A DNA stretch of 33,070 bases from Asterionellopsis glacialis (Eukaryota > Bacillariophyta > Plagiogrammaphyceae > Rhaphoneidales > Asterionellopsidaceae): positions 1 through 33,070 of the forward strand of contig WKLE02003501.1 of the NCBI GenBank assembly GCA_014885115.2, in the 5' to 3' direction. The notes below the pieces were generated by a model that saw only the letters and a program-made list of their open reading frames with translations, searched no databases and was not told the DNA's origin. A program made the position numbers and the translations under genes. Numbering within the stretch: the stretch's first letter is position 1; each line of letters begins with the position of its first letter. Positions 1 to 10,189 of the stretch are shown here, in pieces.

Positions 1-605
1 GGGGGGGGGTTGAACAAACTAATCCGAAAAAGCTAATTTGATACGGGGAAACCCGGAACAGAGGCCGGATCAATTTAGCTCTTTTGCTCGAAAAAGAGTT
101 TTAGGTGCGCTCCATTATTAATTCATATTACAGAATTTATATTTTTATCTGAATACGCAGGTCGTCATACATAGTCTACTGGCGCCGGATACATTCCTGT
201 TCATTCTCCATGCATACAAAAAAAAAAATATTGAACTTTCAGGTAGTATGGACCTTTGTATTCTTTATCAATTAAACTACATATTCATTCATTAATAAAA
301 GCATTAAGTATTCGTTCGTTATTACGGAGTAGTTGGAAACAAACGAAAAAAGATGCGATTGAACAGGCAAACATACGATCCAAGACGAAAAAATGCAGGA
401 AGAAAGCTTGACAAGATTCACGAACGTGCGGTTACTCTTACGAACACCTAGTTACAGTAGGAAGTAGACACAGCACATTACAGAGCCTATCATTTTGCTC
501 AAGACAAAACCACGAACATCGATCATAGAGTTAAAGCATCCAGTTATTTCGGATATCATCGAACCTGCCGTAGTATATCACATTCTTTAATACATTCATT
601 CCACC
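1..605. other. Left-edge non-coding stretch
   Basis: No convincing coding frame is seen in these 605 nt. The window opens with nine consecutive G, which could be a true homopolymer or an assembly edge. A run of about ten A lies near 220-229. The last part must contain the promoter and 5' UTR of the gene at 606, whose ATG sits in the favourable context CCACCATGTC. I recognise no RNA gene here. Confidence 0.6.
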
Positions 606-992
606 ATGTCAGACCCAAGCGACGTAGCAGAAGACGTTCCAACACATAATCCTGTAAATATTGCAACCATCAGTGCTGGATTTGAAAAGGGTGACTTTTT
701 GGTTCGCGAAGAGCAAGGCAACCGTGTATACTTTGATTTCTTCGAAGAGGCCTTCAACTACATTGCAAACAAAGGTTATGCTCGTATGGAAAAAGAACAA
801 GAAAAACAATGGATTGAATTAATGACTGTCATTCACGAGAGTGTCAAAGGAGGCATGAAATACAATACTGGAACTCTGTTGATGGTATTGTCCAAGCCGG
901 TCGGATCAGATGGACTCAAGGATACTCCAAAAGAAAAAGCTTCCAAATTGAAAGTATCTGCTCCACTCAAAGATGACCGGAAGAACCCGTAG
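606..992 (+). CDS. Small orphan protein, 128 aa
   Basis: This is a single-exon frame of 128 residues that I do not recognise. The start is well supported because CCACCATGTC is a near-ideal eukaryotic initiation context and the upstream sequence is stop-rich. The N-terminal 30 residues are acidic. The middle (about residues 28-90) reads like a small compact alpha/beta fold rich in aromatic residues (VYFDFFEEAFNYIANKGY). The last 25 residues are lysine- and proline-rich and probably disordered. There is no signal peptide, membrane segment or plastid motif, so a cytosolic or nuclear location is likely. A possible AATAAA signal follows at 1109-1114. It is convergent with the SAP-domain gene. Sensible amino-acid composition over the whole length argues that it is real; no function can be assigned. 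Confidence 0.7.
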   Translation: MSDPSDVAEDVPTHNPVNIATISAGFEKGDFLVREEQGNRVYFDFFEEAFNYIANKGYARMEKEQEKQWIELMTVIHESVKGGMKYNTGTLLMVLSKPVGSDGLKDTPKEKASKLKVSAPLKDDRKNP

Positions 993-1310
993 ACAAAATT
1001 AATTTTCTACACCTGGAGCAGAGAACTTGCTATAGGGAAACACAAGTTTTCTTTTGAACACCACACCAATGACTTGTCCAAGCAATACCTGGTATCATTT
1101 GTAAGGACAATAAATTAGATATTAGATATTAATTTTTTATGCACTATTCGCTTCTGTGGCAGAACTAGCTTTTTTTAGAAGTTCCATCCAGGTGGAAAAT
1201 TACCGTTTTTGGTTTATCGTGTTTGGATAAACTTGGTAGAATATATGCGTTATTTTGCTAAGATAGAAATAATTGATTCTAATTCTTAACTTTTGATTTT
1301 AAAAAAAATA
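993..1310. other. Convergent 3' intergenic region
   Basis: AT-rich spacer between two converging genes. It holds a candidate AATAAA polyadenylation signal at 1109-1114 for the left gene, a short TTAGATA direct repeat just after it, and one TACCTGGTAT word at 1086-1095 related to the palindromic words seen elsewhere in the window. No gene is seen. Confidence 0.55.
1109..1114 (+). terminator. Candidate AATAAA polyadenylation signal
   Basis: A canonical AATAAA hexamer lies about 117 nt after the stop codon of the 128-aa gene and is followed by AT-rich sequence. Diatoms do not depend strictly on this hexamer, so this is a positional inference only. Confidence 0.35.
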
Positions 1311-3302
1311 TTACTTGCCTCCAGCGACACCCGATGCCTTCCAGGATTGCCGTTCTCCAAGATCTTCCACGAGACTTTTTATTTTCTTTAACAGAAGTGT
1401 ATTTAAGGGACTTGTTTTTGATGGTTGTAATTGATGGGATGCACTCTCGGCGTACTCGATAGAACTGTTCAATAATTCTTCAAATGATTCAAGCCTATTC
1501 AGAGATGAACCCATTTCTTTCATTATGATAGTTTCCCTCTCTTTGTCAGACCTTGCATGAATGCAGTGAGCAAGAATGCGAAGGTTTCGGCCGTGTTCAT
1601 CATTGGAAAAAGCAGCTTCTGCTTTGATACGATCACGCAAGAGACAAAGTAGAAGGAGCAATTGCTCGGGTGCTGTCTTGCTTCGCGTCTCATCTACTAA
1701 GCCGCTTTGTTGAGACTTTGAAATCTCGTCTTCCAAGATTTTCTTGACAGCTGGGTCATTGGGGTCGAGAGTTTCAATTCGCTCTCCATTCTCATTGGTA
1801 ACGTTCCAAAGCTTGGCAGTCTTATCTACTTCCACTGGTAAAACATTAACGCCTGCAAGTTTTGCTTCAGTAGCAACGATCTGATCCACCTTTTTTTCTT
1901 GTTGGCGAATGGCATCGTTCAAATAGTCGAGTAAGGAATCGTTCAGGTCACCTGCATCACTTGTGTCATCACCATTGCGCCCCATCGAAGCCAATGTTAA
2001 ATCTAGACCTTCTACCCCCTCTGAGACAATTTTATCTAATAAAAGAGTCGTAGTTTCACGTGCGATACGTCGCACCTCAGCACGACGGTATCCTTCTAAA
2101 AACGCACGAACCTTTGTAACTTCCTGATAGTGACCCCCACCCTTTTCTTTGTTATCTCCGTGAATCCCATCATGGCCAATGGCGCGAAGCTCATAATCAC
2201 GCAAAACTTCCTGCAGCACTTCACCTCGATTAACTCTCAAAGCTCGTGATGATGTTGTGAGAATGTCTGCTGGAACGGTTGAAGGATCAAACCCAACAAA
2301 ACCTCCAGGAGAGGTCATTGATTCGATTTCTAAATCTTCACCAAAGGGAGTAAGTCCTTCTGAAAACTCCTCCCGGAATGCAGGAGCACCTGTCATGGTC
2401 AAGAGAGCATGAACTAATTCAGTTACAATCTCTGTCGCCTCTTCTACTTCCTTGGAAGTTGCTTCATTCTTTTGTTGCGCACTTGACACATCCCATGGTG
2501 CAGACCCACCGTTTTGAGAAGCTTCGCCTGAAAGTAAGGCATTGTCTGAAAATTGCTGTCCAGGTTGAGCACTTGCAACTCCTGTCAAGTCATTCTGATC
2601 TGTAGTAGAGTAAACCGTAACTACGCGTTCTCCATTTTCATTTGGCTCTACATCCGGCGGTGGGGGTGCAGTAATTACAGAACTGTCTAGGATGGTAGGT
2701 TTTTTGGGTTTCTTTTCCTGTTTCATGTTTTCCTCTGTGGAAGATCCAGTTGCATTTGGAGAAGTTGGCAAATTAAAGTAAAACAATCCCTCTTCCTCGT
2801 CGTCGTCTTCCTCGTAATAATTGTCAATAACTTCATATCGTTCCTTGCCCTCATTTGCGTCCTCCGCCTCGACTCTAGCCTTTCGGTCAAGTTTACGTTG
2901 TTGCTCAAGTTCTGCCTGCTCCTCAGCAAAAGTGCGTAATTTCAAAAGCAATTCTTCCTTCGTTCCCGTTGCCTCTAATCCATACTGCTGGCATAGTTCT
3001 TCTAATTGTGATTTGTCAACTTCTCGAAGTAATTGTTCGTCGCTCTCAAAGTCGTCGTCGTCGTCGTTTTCTTGTTTTTGTTTTTCTTGAACATTAACTC
3101 CAGACACAGCAAGTGTTACACCATTTCTTAAATTTTGGTTTGGAAATTGGTTTGGAAGTACAAGTCCCCAACCTCCTTGTCTTTGTGAAGGAGGCAGAAA
3201 TGCATTAACTTCGGAAACTGTACTGAAGGAATAGCACAGAAGTAGCGCGCTGACAACAGTCGCAAATGTCCTTGACAACAATCGTGATTTTGTATGTGTC
3301 AT
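1311..3302 (-). CDS. Plastid-targeted SAP-domain protein, 663 aa
   Basis: Intronless gene on the minus strand. Residues 1-34 form a signal peptide (hydrophobic core about 14-28) ending in VNAF-LPP at residues 32-38. The Ala34/Phe35 step matches the diatom plastid bipartite presequence, so import into the plastid is likely. A stretch rich in Asp and Glu follows (about 78-95). Residues 97-128 form a SAP-type helix-extended-helix motif (SQLEELCQQYGLEATGTKEELL), a fold that usually binds DNA or sometimes RNA. The following 60 residues are charged and may be coiled coil. A conserved-looking helical region occupies roughly residues 280-470, and the C-terminal part contains further helices. SAP domains occur in plastid nucleoid and transcription factors such as pTAC3, so a role with plastid nucleic acid is a reasonable inference. 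Outside the SAP motif I cannot name a family. Confidence 0.85.
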   Translation of the reverse strand: MTHTKSRLLSRTFATVVSALLLCYSFSTVSEVNAFLPPSQRQGGWGLVLPNQFPNQNLRNGVTLAVSGVNVQEKQKQENDDDDDFESDEQLLREVDKSQLEELCQQYGLEATGTKEELLLKLRTFAEEQAELEQQRKLDRKARVEAEDANEGKERYEVIDNYYEEDDDEEEGLFYFNLPTSPNATGSSTEENMKQEKKPKKPTILDSSVITAPPPPDVEPNENGERVVTVYSTTDQNDLTGVASAQPGQQFSDNALLSGEASQNGGSAPWDVSSAQQKNEATSKEVEEATEIVTELVHALLTMTGAPAFREEFSEGLTPFGEDLEIESMTSPGGFVGFDPSTVPADILTTSSRALRVNRGEVLQEVLRDYELRAIGHDGIHGDNKEKGGGHYQEVTKVRAFLEGYRRAEVRRIARETTTLLLDKIVSEGVEGLDLTLASMGRNGDDTSDAGDLNDSLLDYLNDAIRQQEKKVDQIVATEAKLAGVNVLPVEVDKTAKLWNVTNENGERIETLDPNDPAVKKILEDEISKSQQSGLVDETRSKTAPEQLLLLLCLLRDRIKAEAAFSNDEHGRNLRILAHCIHARSDKERETIIMKEMGSSLNRLESFEELLNSSIEYAESASHQLQPSKTSPLNTLLLKKIKSLVEDLGERQSWKASGVAGGK

Positions 3303-4035
3303 TCTTGGTTCCTTGTTTGTCTTCTATAAATTTACAACTAATTATCACACTGCTGCGCTTATGAACGAAGAGTTGGACTACTGCTTATAGTGATGAATGT
3401 CCTGCACTCAGGAGTTAAAAATGGACTATCGACCTGAACGGGGACTCTTCGGTGATGTTCTGTTGTTCTTTCTGCTGAAAAAAGATAGCCTGATGGGTTG
3501 ATGGCTGACTTGGATTTTTCGGTGGCTCTCTTTGCAAAGATTTCTGTTCAGAATAAATTACGCGCAATCCTATTCGCGCGTCACAGGGGTGTGAGAAATC
3601 AATGCCGCAATGGCGCCGCCGCCTCCTTCTCTTCGCTTTTACCAACTGACTGTGACTTTCATGGGAAGACATTCAAACTTCTACGCATTATTCGACTACG
3701 TTACAAGAGAAGGATGGAAGAAGTATCTACTTGAAAAACTACTGGATGTCAAGGAGTAGTGCCTCCACAATTCCAAACTCGAGGTGAGCTATCTCACGGT
3801 CCAAATAATCAGCGTAAGCCCAAAAATTCCTTTGCCATCATGAGGATGAAAATGTTATGGTAGAAATCCTGATTATTCACGAGTTGAGATGATGCCAAAT
3901 TAAGAACTAAAATTTATATTTGAATTAAGAAAAGTTCAAAAGTGTAGCCCAATAGCACCACATCTCCATTTTACTCTTTTATTTACTTTTTTGATGGCAA
4001 ACCAGTTTCACAGAAATTCGAATGCATCAGCCCAT
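3303..4035. other. Intergenic region upstream of the SAP gene
   Basis: About 730 nt between the SAP gene start and the asparagine synthetase stop, both on the minus strand. It should contain the promoter of the SAP gene and the 3' UTR of asparagine synthetase, with a minus-strand AATAAA at 3978-3983. Short open frames on both strands overlap around 3415-3734, but neither looks like a protein. Nothing else is recognised. Confidence 0.5.
3978..3983 (-). terminator. Candidate polyadenylation signal of asparagine synthetase
   Basis: TTTATT on the plus strand reads AATAAA on the minus strand, about 53 nt after the asparagine synthetase stop codon, which is a plausible distance for a 3' UTR. Confidence 0.35.
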
Positions 4036-6016
4036 TTAGGCCTTGGCTTTCTTTGCAGGAGGTTCGTCCCCAACGATACTATCGGCAACAAAGGTGGCGT
4101 CATAAGCAGAATCATGGACTCCTGCCGCACGACCACTTGGGTCTGCGCGATCAGCAAATGATGCATCCCAGTTCATGGCTCTTTCTGTTGAGCATGCGAT
4201 ACTCTTTCCACCTGGTACAGTCTTCTCTGCTGCTTCACCAGGGAATAAGTCTTCAAAGATCATACGATAACGGTATCCCTCTTTCGTTGTGGGAGTGTTG
4301 TGGGGGAAACGGTTAGCTGCATTAGCGAACATTTGGTCGCTAACTTCCTTCTCTGCAATATCCCTGAGACTGTCAACCCAGCCATACCCAACACCTAAAA
4401 GAAAAAGAAAAATAGTTTAACAATCAAAGTGTAAGTGAAAAATCAGCAGCATGTATTGCAACACTGCTTTTGTTGTTGCTTACCATCACTAAATTGTTCC
4501 TTTTGTCTCCAAAGGATATCATGGGGAAGATAAGGATCCTCTGGTGTGTCAAATGCCTTTCGGATTGCCCACTTTTCAATTTTAGTGTCCTTCTGTGACA
4601 CCCCGGGACCTTTGTGGATCATCTTTTCTTCTGGACTTAAGTTCATAGCGACATCCAAGAAGTCAGCATCTAAGAAAGGAACACGAGGCTCGACTCCCCA
4701 AGCACTCATTGCCTTGTTACAACGCAAACAATCGAACATATGAAGTCGACTGAGCTTATCAACTGTCTCGTCGTAGAATTCTTGGGCGTTGGGAGCTTTA
4801 TGGAAGTAGAGATATCCTCCAAATACTTCATCGGCACCTTCTCCACTGATTACCATCTTAATTCCCATCGCCTTAATCTTTCTGGCCATGAGATACATGG
4901 GCGTCGAAGCACGGATAGTCGTAACGTCGTAAGTTTCAATCTTTCCAATTACATCACGAATGGCATCAGCTCCCTCCTCAAGAGAGTAGGTGTAAGCATG
5001 ATGTTTTGTTCCCAAGAATTCAGCAACCTTTTTCGCAGCAATAAGATCTGGCGAGCCCTCGAGTCCAACCGTGAACGAGTGTAGCTTGGGAAATGCAGAA
5101 GAACGACGGCTGATATGACGGGCGCAAATTGAAGCAACAAGGGACGAATCCAACCCTCCCGACAAAAGAACACCCCATGGCACATCAGACATCATCCGAC
5201 GTGTAACTGCCCTTTCGAATGAGTGTCTCAAAATATCCTGCGAAATAATTGATTCCGCGAAAAAGGAATAGTTAATTTTTCATCGTCAAAAACTTTCGTC
5301 TTCCTCTCGATTCTGAAGATAGGGACATAACTTACCGCATTGTATTTGCCGGTTGGGGGCGTGAGTCCAGGCTTCAACTCAGGAGCCCAAGCGGGCGTGT
5401 ACCAACGGACGAACTTTCCAGCATTTTTACCTTTGCTCACGTAAATATGTCCAGGAGGAAAAAACTGAAACTTGGTGCACTCTCCAATCAAACTCTTCAT
5501 TTCAGATCCAATATAGACAGAACCATCATTTCCCCACCCAATGTAGAGAGGCGTAATACCCATGTGATCACGAGCGGCAAGGAAAAGATCCTTATCCTTG
5601 TCGTAAAGAATGAAACTAAACATACCACGAAGGTCCTTGCACAATTCAACCGTGGCTCCATGCTGGGCGTAAAGGGGCAAAATTACTTCGCAATCGGATC
5701 CAGTTTTGGGGGAGTAAGGTTGATCAAGTTCTTCGTAGAGTTCCTTGTAGTTGTAGATCTCTCCATTGGCAGCTACAATCACAGATCCATCGCGTGAGAC
5801 AAGAGGCTGTTCTCCACTCTCAGGGTCCATAATAGCAAGACGTTCGTGAGCAATTCCATGTGCCAATGGGCGGTTGGCATTTGCGTCTGGATTGATCACA
5901 ACGTAACCAGACCAATCAGGTCCCCGATGACGGACGCGAGATGAACATGTGATAAGCTCCTTACGGAGATCCACCTCTGGAAGAGAGGACGAGAAGATGG
6001 CAAAGATTCCGCACAT
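4036..6016 (-). CDS. ASNS: Asparagine synthetase (glutamine-hydrolysing), three exons, 597 aa
   Basis: It makes asparagine from aspartate, glutamine and ATP (EC 6.3.5.4), presumably in the cytosol. Exons on the minus strand are 6016-5336, 5237-4484 and 4394-4036. The introns are 98 nt (5238-5335, GTAAGT...GCAG) and 89 nt (4395-4483, GTAAGC...TTTTAG), in phases 0 and 1. The protein begins MCGIFAIF, so Cys2 is the class II glutamine amidotransferase nucleophile once Met1 is removed. Exon 2 carries the ATP pyrophosphatase P-loop SGGLDSS (about residues 253-259) and the [11 protein letters not shown] segment. Exon 3 completes the C-terminal synthetase region ([18 protein letters not shown]) and ends with a lysine-rich AKKAKA tail. 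Length fits the eukaryotic family (about 560-600 aa). No targeting presequence is present, and none is possible if Cys2 must be N-terminal. All catalytic motifs are intact. Confidence 0.96.
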
Positions 6017-7074
6017 CCTTCAATAGAAATGTTGAAAGAATGGTGTATAATGAAGAAGCACAATTCTGAGAACCTCTGAAGCGACACAATATTTCGAAAT
6101 TCCGAGAATCTGCGTAGAGATGAGAAGCAACCTCGATGGTCTGAAAGCAAGAACTTTAGCGGAAAACTACTGTAATCTTGATCTACCGGTATTTCGGTTG
6201 CCTCTTGTTGGATGCGATTGGTGCATGAGAGAGCAAATCAATGTATCTGAAGATAACGTACTCGTACGCCGATACAATAACTAGCTGGTTACCTGGTACG
6301 TACAGTATGATACTGCTAGGTTACAGGTGCACCATCCTCCGAGTCGATCAACCATCATTTTTTCAAAACCACGTACCATACGCACGACAGTTTTCAGAAG
6401 ATACTTTTGGATGGTTCGGGTTAGCGTCTTTCGGGTCCCTAAGGTTCCTTCCAGCACTTTCTATGCTAATTGACTATAAGCGTCTTTCGTCAATTCATGG
6501 AATCCGAACATGCGTATTTAAAGGGCCTGATCTTTACTTTATTTTGTACTAAAATTGTACGAAATCCAGCCTTACGTCTATCCTCAGGCTTTTCAACCCC
6601 CCACATTTTGGGTTGTTAAAGTATATCTACTGAAGCTCTCCATTTTATGTTCGAACGTACTCTGGTCCTAAAGTAGTCCTCTAGAGTCATTAGCTTTACA
6701 GATAGCATGCCTTGTATGATCTCGATCCTAAGAATAAACCATACGAATAGACCCATCTTTTTTTTCTGAAACGGGTGGTCAAATTTAAGTTGATATATTC
6801 CACAAATAGAATCCAAAAGAAATTACTTAAAAATTTGTTGTCCTAAAATTTCGTCTTGCAATCTTTTTCACTTATCAATTTTTTCTTTAAAAAATGCTGA
6901 GGGAAATCACCTATGTGTGTGGTTGGTGTCGAACTCTCAGTCAAAATCACTGAACTCAAATTATATGCAGCAAAGTTTTTGTTATTATTTTACACCTGTA
7001 AGATATAGGTTGTGCAACAACGGGCTCCGATATCCCAAGAAGCTTTGAATAAGTCTTCTTATTTAGGATTTTCT
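6017..7074. other. Intergenic region upstream of asparagine synthetase
   Basis: About 1.06 kb between two minus-strand genes. The right part should hold the 3' end of the phytyltransferase gene and the left part the promoter and 5' UTR of asparagine synthetase. A 103-codon plus-strand frame at 6241-6552 overlaps TACCTGGTAC (6290-6299) and looks like chance. GCGTCTTTCG occurs twice (about 6425 and 6481). No gene is recognised. Confidence 0.5.
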
Positions 7075-8350
7075 TTAGATAAGAGTGTACAGCAAGTATT
7101 CCAGATAAAAAAAATCCCAGATATGTTTGTAATATTTCTTGATCGAGGGAGTTGATTCTGGGTCTAGTTGACGAAAGCGGTATACCAACGCCGCGGCTAA
7201 CGAAAGGTGACCTCCAATCATGGGGATAAGGTTAAATGTGCCAGCCTTTGACAAAATTCCTGTGGCAATAGCATGTATGTAGTTTAATAGCAAGCAAAGG
7301 GATGCGCCTTTTGCGATACGCGGAACACCGATCTTTGTAGCAAAAGTTTCGATTTGGAAAGCTTTGTCACCTTCAATATCCGGTAAGTCTTTAGTAACAG
7401 CAATAACGGTCGCAAAAGCAGTCATGAAACGTGCAATAAATGAGACTTTGGGGGACCATGTAAAAGCTGCACCAATAGCATCCTTAACAGCAAAGTAAAC
7501 ACCAAAGTTAAGGAGAAAGCCACGAACAGTGGCGATAGTGAGACCAGCCAAAATAGGGTTTTGTTTTGTGCGAATCGGAGGTACAGAATAGATAGCACCG
7601 AGTGTCCAGCCAACCATATAGAGTTTGAATAAGAGCGTTGGAAAGAAGTTGAAACTGTATGTCGACACAAAGATAGGGATTTGACAGAGTGAGTGTAAAA
7701 TTCCAGTCGAAAGCACATCCTTGTCTGGTAATCAAATCACAACATTGGCCCGTCTTTACTTACACAATTAAAGGCCCAATGATTCCAGCACTAAGCACAG
7801 CAACCCAAGCAAATCTCTTTGACATTTCTCCACTGGCTACGGGAAGAAAAGGTTTATTCATTTTGTCGATTCCCTCGTCAAAGATCTGGTTAATGCCCAC
7901 AATGAAAGCGTTTCCCAGAAGCAAGGCTACCATACCGATGAAAGCACGCGGAAGCATTGTTCCCCATTGAGCATTCGCAAGTGCTCCAGGTGTGTCGATC
8001 AGAGCTCTTGCTGTTCCTGCAAATGATGCAAGAACTGTTCCACGGATTGTGTGAGGTCTAGTGAACTTGTACAAAGCCCGCAACTTAGCCTTGACAGAAC
8101 CTGCCTGGGCTTGTTCCACACTTTTTGAGATCGCATCAGGATCAAAATCACCCTCAACTGCCATGGACAAGCTTGATTTTTTTGAAAAGGCAGTAGACGA
8201 ACGAATTCCAACCGTATTTGACGCTAGTGTTGCAGGTGATCTGAATTGAATAGCACTACTCGGTGCAAAACTTTGAGTATTGGAGGGAAACAAAGCGATA
8301 GCTAGGACAGCCACAGCACCCAAGCGAGTTAGCGGAATATTTTTCCCCAT
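7075..8350 (-). CDS. VTE2: Homogentisate phytyltransferase, plastid, two exons, 388 aa
   Basis: UbiA-family membrane prenyltransferase that joins homogentisate to a phytyl-type diphosphate, the committed step of tocopherol synthesis in the plastid. Residues 1-30 are a signal peptide ending in QSFAP, a diatom plastid-import motif. [10 protein letters not shown] (about 96-105) opens the catalytic domain. The first aspartate motif is N154[16 protein letters not shown] and the second is KDLPDIEGD (about 284-292). YSVPPIR (about 218-224) is also typical. Exon 1 is 8350-7764. I place exon 2 at 7654-7075, with a 109-nt intron (7655-7763, GTAAGT...ATACAG) that joins GPLIV to FNFFPT in frame. An acceptor nearer 7720 is possible but would leave an intron of only about 46 nt. 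A geranylgeranyl- or solanesyl-transferring relative cannot be excluded from sequence alone. Confidence 0.9.
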
Positions 8351-8990
8351 TTTTCAATTTCGTATTGCCAAAATTTTCAGGTCCTTGTATTTGTTTGTGC
8401 TGACAAAATATTGTTGCTGTCGCAATAGATCTCTTTTTAAGGTACTACTGTACACTACAACGATGAGTCACACAGCAGTGCTTGTTGACACAGGGTTTCT
8501 CGATCACAAAGCCCACACCCAAGAGTTCACGAAAAAATGAAAATCTTAAGTGGATTTCTTTTGTGACTAGACAGGGAGACAAGTGCGTGGTGTCGTCTTT
8601 CCGGGTTTCTTCAATTATGCTGTCTCTACAAACCTTGTGCTTGCTGGTGGACGAATGAAAGACACAAACATTGCATTATGCTTAACGCTAATCTTTGAGA
8701 ATAAATTTCTGAAATACAAAAAATAGGAGAGTACTCGTACAGTGTTGAAGAATGCTCACAATTCACAGATCAAGGAATCATCTATTGTAGTCTAGTAAAC
8801 AATAGAAGTTTGTGCTTGTTTGTTGAAGCATCAATTGCGACAACTGATCCCTGAAATGTGAAGCGCTCAGCATTTTGGTAAAGGGGTGAAAAATGCATTT
8901 GGAACACAAATTTCAATCTTTAGTGCAATTTGATGAATGGGATAAGAGCAGTTTCGCTTTGGTAAAAAAAATAGTACTATGCAGATTTTT
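8351..8990. other. Intergenic region upstream of the phytyltransferase
   Basis: 640 nt between two minus-strand genes. It should contain the phytyltransferase promoter at the left and the EF-hand gene 3' UTR at the right. No coding sequence, RNA gene or strong repeat is seen. Confidence 0.5.
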
Positions 8991-9443
8991 TTAAGTATCA
9001 GGAGATATGTCAACTCCTCCTTCACCTACTTCGATTATATCATCGTCATCAGAACTTTTTTCTTCGGTCGTATCCTTAGTTTTACTTGAGGCTGTTGATG
9101 ATGATTCAGGAAATACAGTTGCATAATCTTTGTCAATATTAGACCCATCCGCTGCATATGTAAGCTTCAGAGCATCTAGTGAAATTCCCTTTGTGGGATG
9201 GCAATCCAAAACTCGGCATACAGCTACGAATTGATTTTCATCCATGTCATCGCCACTGGTAAGTAATTGAAGACTTCGTAATTCCTGAAAGCTTAAAAAT
9301 CCATCCTTGTCCTTGTCGAAATATTCGTGAATTGCTGCAACTTTATCCTTCATTTCCTTGGCAAAACTTTCATCATTTTCATTTTCAAAAAGCGCCGCGG
9401 TTGAGTTCGCATCTTCGTTAGTTTTGGAAGAGGGCGATGCCAT
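8991..9443 (-). CDS. EF-hand calcium-binding protein, 150 aa
   Basis: Single-exon gene. One canonical EF-hand is visible at about residues 34-60. Its 12-residue loop D43-KDKDGFLSFQE-54 has Asp at positions 1, 3 and 5, Gly at 6, Leu at 8 and Glu at 12, so it should bind Ca2+. A second, degenerate hand may lie at about 70-100 (ENQFVAVCRVLD followed by a loop that lacks the right acidic residues). EF-hands usually pair, so this would be a one-site module. The N-terminal 25 residues and the C-terminal 40 residues are acidic and serine-rich, probably disordered. No signal peptide is seen, suggesting a cytosolic or nuclear calcium sensor. The start codon is the only in-frame ATG ahead of the domain. 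Its targets are unknown. Confidence 0.85.
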   Translation of the reverse strand: MASPSSKTNEDANSTAALFENENDESFAKEMKDKVAAIHEYFDKDKDGFLSFQELRSLQLLTSGDDMDENQFVAVCRVLDCHPTKGISLDALKLTYAADGSNIDKDYATVFPESSSTASSKTKDTTEEKSSDDDDIIEVGEGGVDISPDT

Positions 9444-9694
9444 GATAATTGTCGTCGTTCCTGTGCTCTTCAGTAGGCCGTAGCTTCTCGCGATTTCTAT
9501 CTCTTTTGTTCTTTCAAATTTTCAATTCTTCAACGGCAAATTTTCGAACTGAAAACAAGTGTTTGCGAAGAAATAATCAACTGCAGTGGAAAAGAACTAC
9601 AAAGTGTAAAGGGGGTTGGGTATGACCTGATTCGGCAACCCGATGCCTATCATACATGTGCCGATTGACCGTGTGTGATTTCTTTTCAGAAAAC

Positions 9695-9988
9695 ATGTTT
9701 CCAGGCAAAAAAAAGTTCATGGGTGGTGACACTTTCAGATTAGAGCTTCAACGCGCAGCGCGCGAAACCGACTTCATGACTAATGTCACCTTTCGAAAGC
9801 CAGCAACAAAACCGAACACTGCCGTCTCGAAATATTCTGTGAGTAAACAATGCATTAAACATTATCATAAATGTTATGAAGAAAAAAGGTCTACTTTGAA
9901 AAAATGATCTATATATTTAATCCAGAAAAGAGAACATTTCGATACTCAAAAGGGAATTTTCCAAGAAAGCTTACCGCCATCCGTTTGA
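9695..9988 (+). CDS. Possible small two-exon gene, about 68 aa
   Basis: This is an inferred gene, read from splice signals. Exon 1 would run 9695-9838 from ATG (MFPGKKKFMGG...) and ends at a clean donor GTGAGT. An 87-nt intron (9839-9925) ends in ATTTAATCCAG, and exon 2 (9926-9988) continues in phase 0 as KREHFDTQKGIFQESLPPSV before TGA. Intron length and phase fit the other introns here. A pyrimidine-rich acceptor-like TTCTTTTCAG (9680-9689) lies just before the ATG, so there may also be a 5' UTR intron; the in-frame ATG at 9656 is an alternative start giving 81 aa. The product would be basic, with no signal peptide or membrane segment. I do not recognise it. It lies divergent to the EF-hand gene. 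Confidence 0.4.
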
Positions 9989-10189
9989 CAATATTTAAGG
10001 AAAAGTCTACCGTTCATACTGTCCTAACAATCCTGTACCCGCCAATGTACCTGGTAGAGATTTTCCCTATCCTAGATCATCAAAGAACAAAATCGTGACA
10101 ATCTGCATGCATGCAGTTTTCCTATTCTACACATACAGAGTCGTTGCCCACGGTTCGAGCAAACGAAACTCTCATATTGATTTGTAGCC

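Noticed and set aside
1..9. Nine G as a telomere or contig end
   Set aside because: No TTAGGG/CCCTAA-type repeats accompany it, so only a homopolymer can be claimed.
3415..3734. Overlapping open frames on both strands
   Set aside because: They shadow each other, their composition is not protein-like (arginine-run rich), and no splice sites link them to other exons.
6241..6552. 103-codon plus-strand open frame upstream of asparagine synthetase
   Set aside because: It spans repeat-like TACCTGGTAC sequence, has no recognisable domain or splice structure, and lies in the expected promoter of the neighbouring gene.
7720..7765. 46-nt alternative intron in the phytyltransferase gene
   Set aside because: It keeps the frame but is far shorter than the other introns; the 109-nt GTAAGT...ATACAG intron is also in frame and has better signals.
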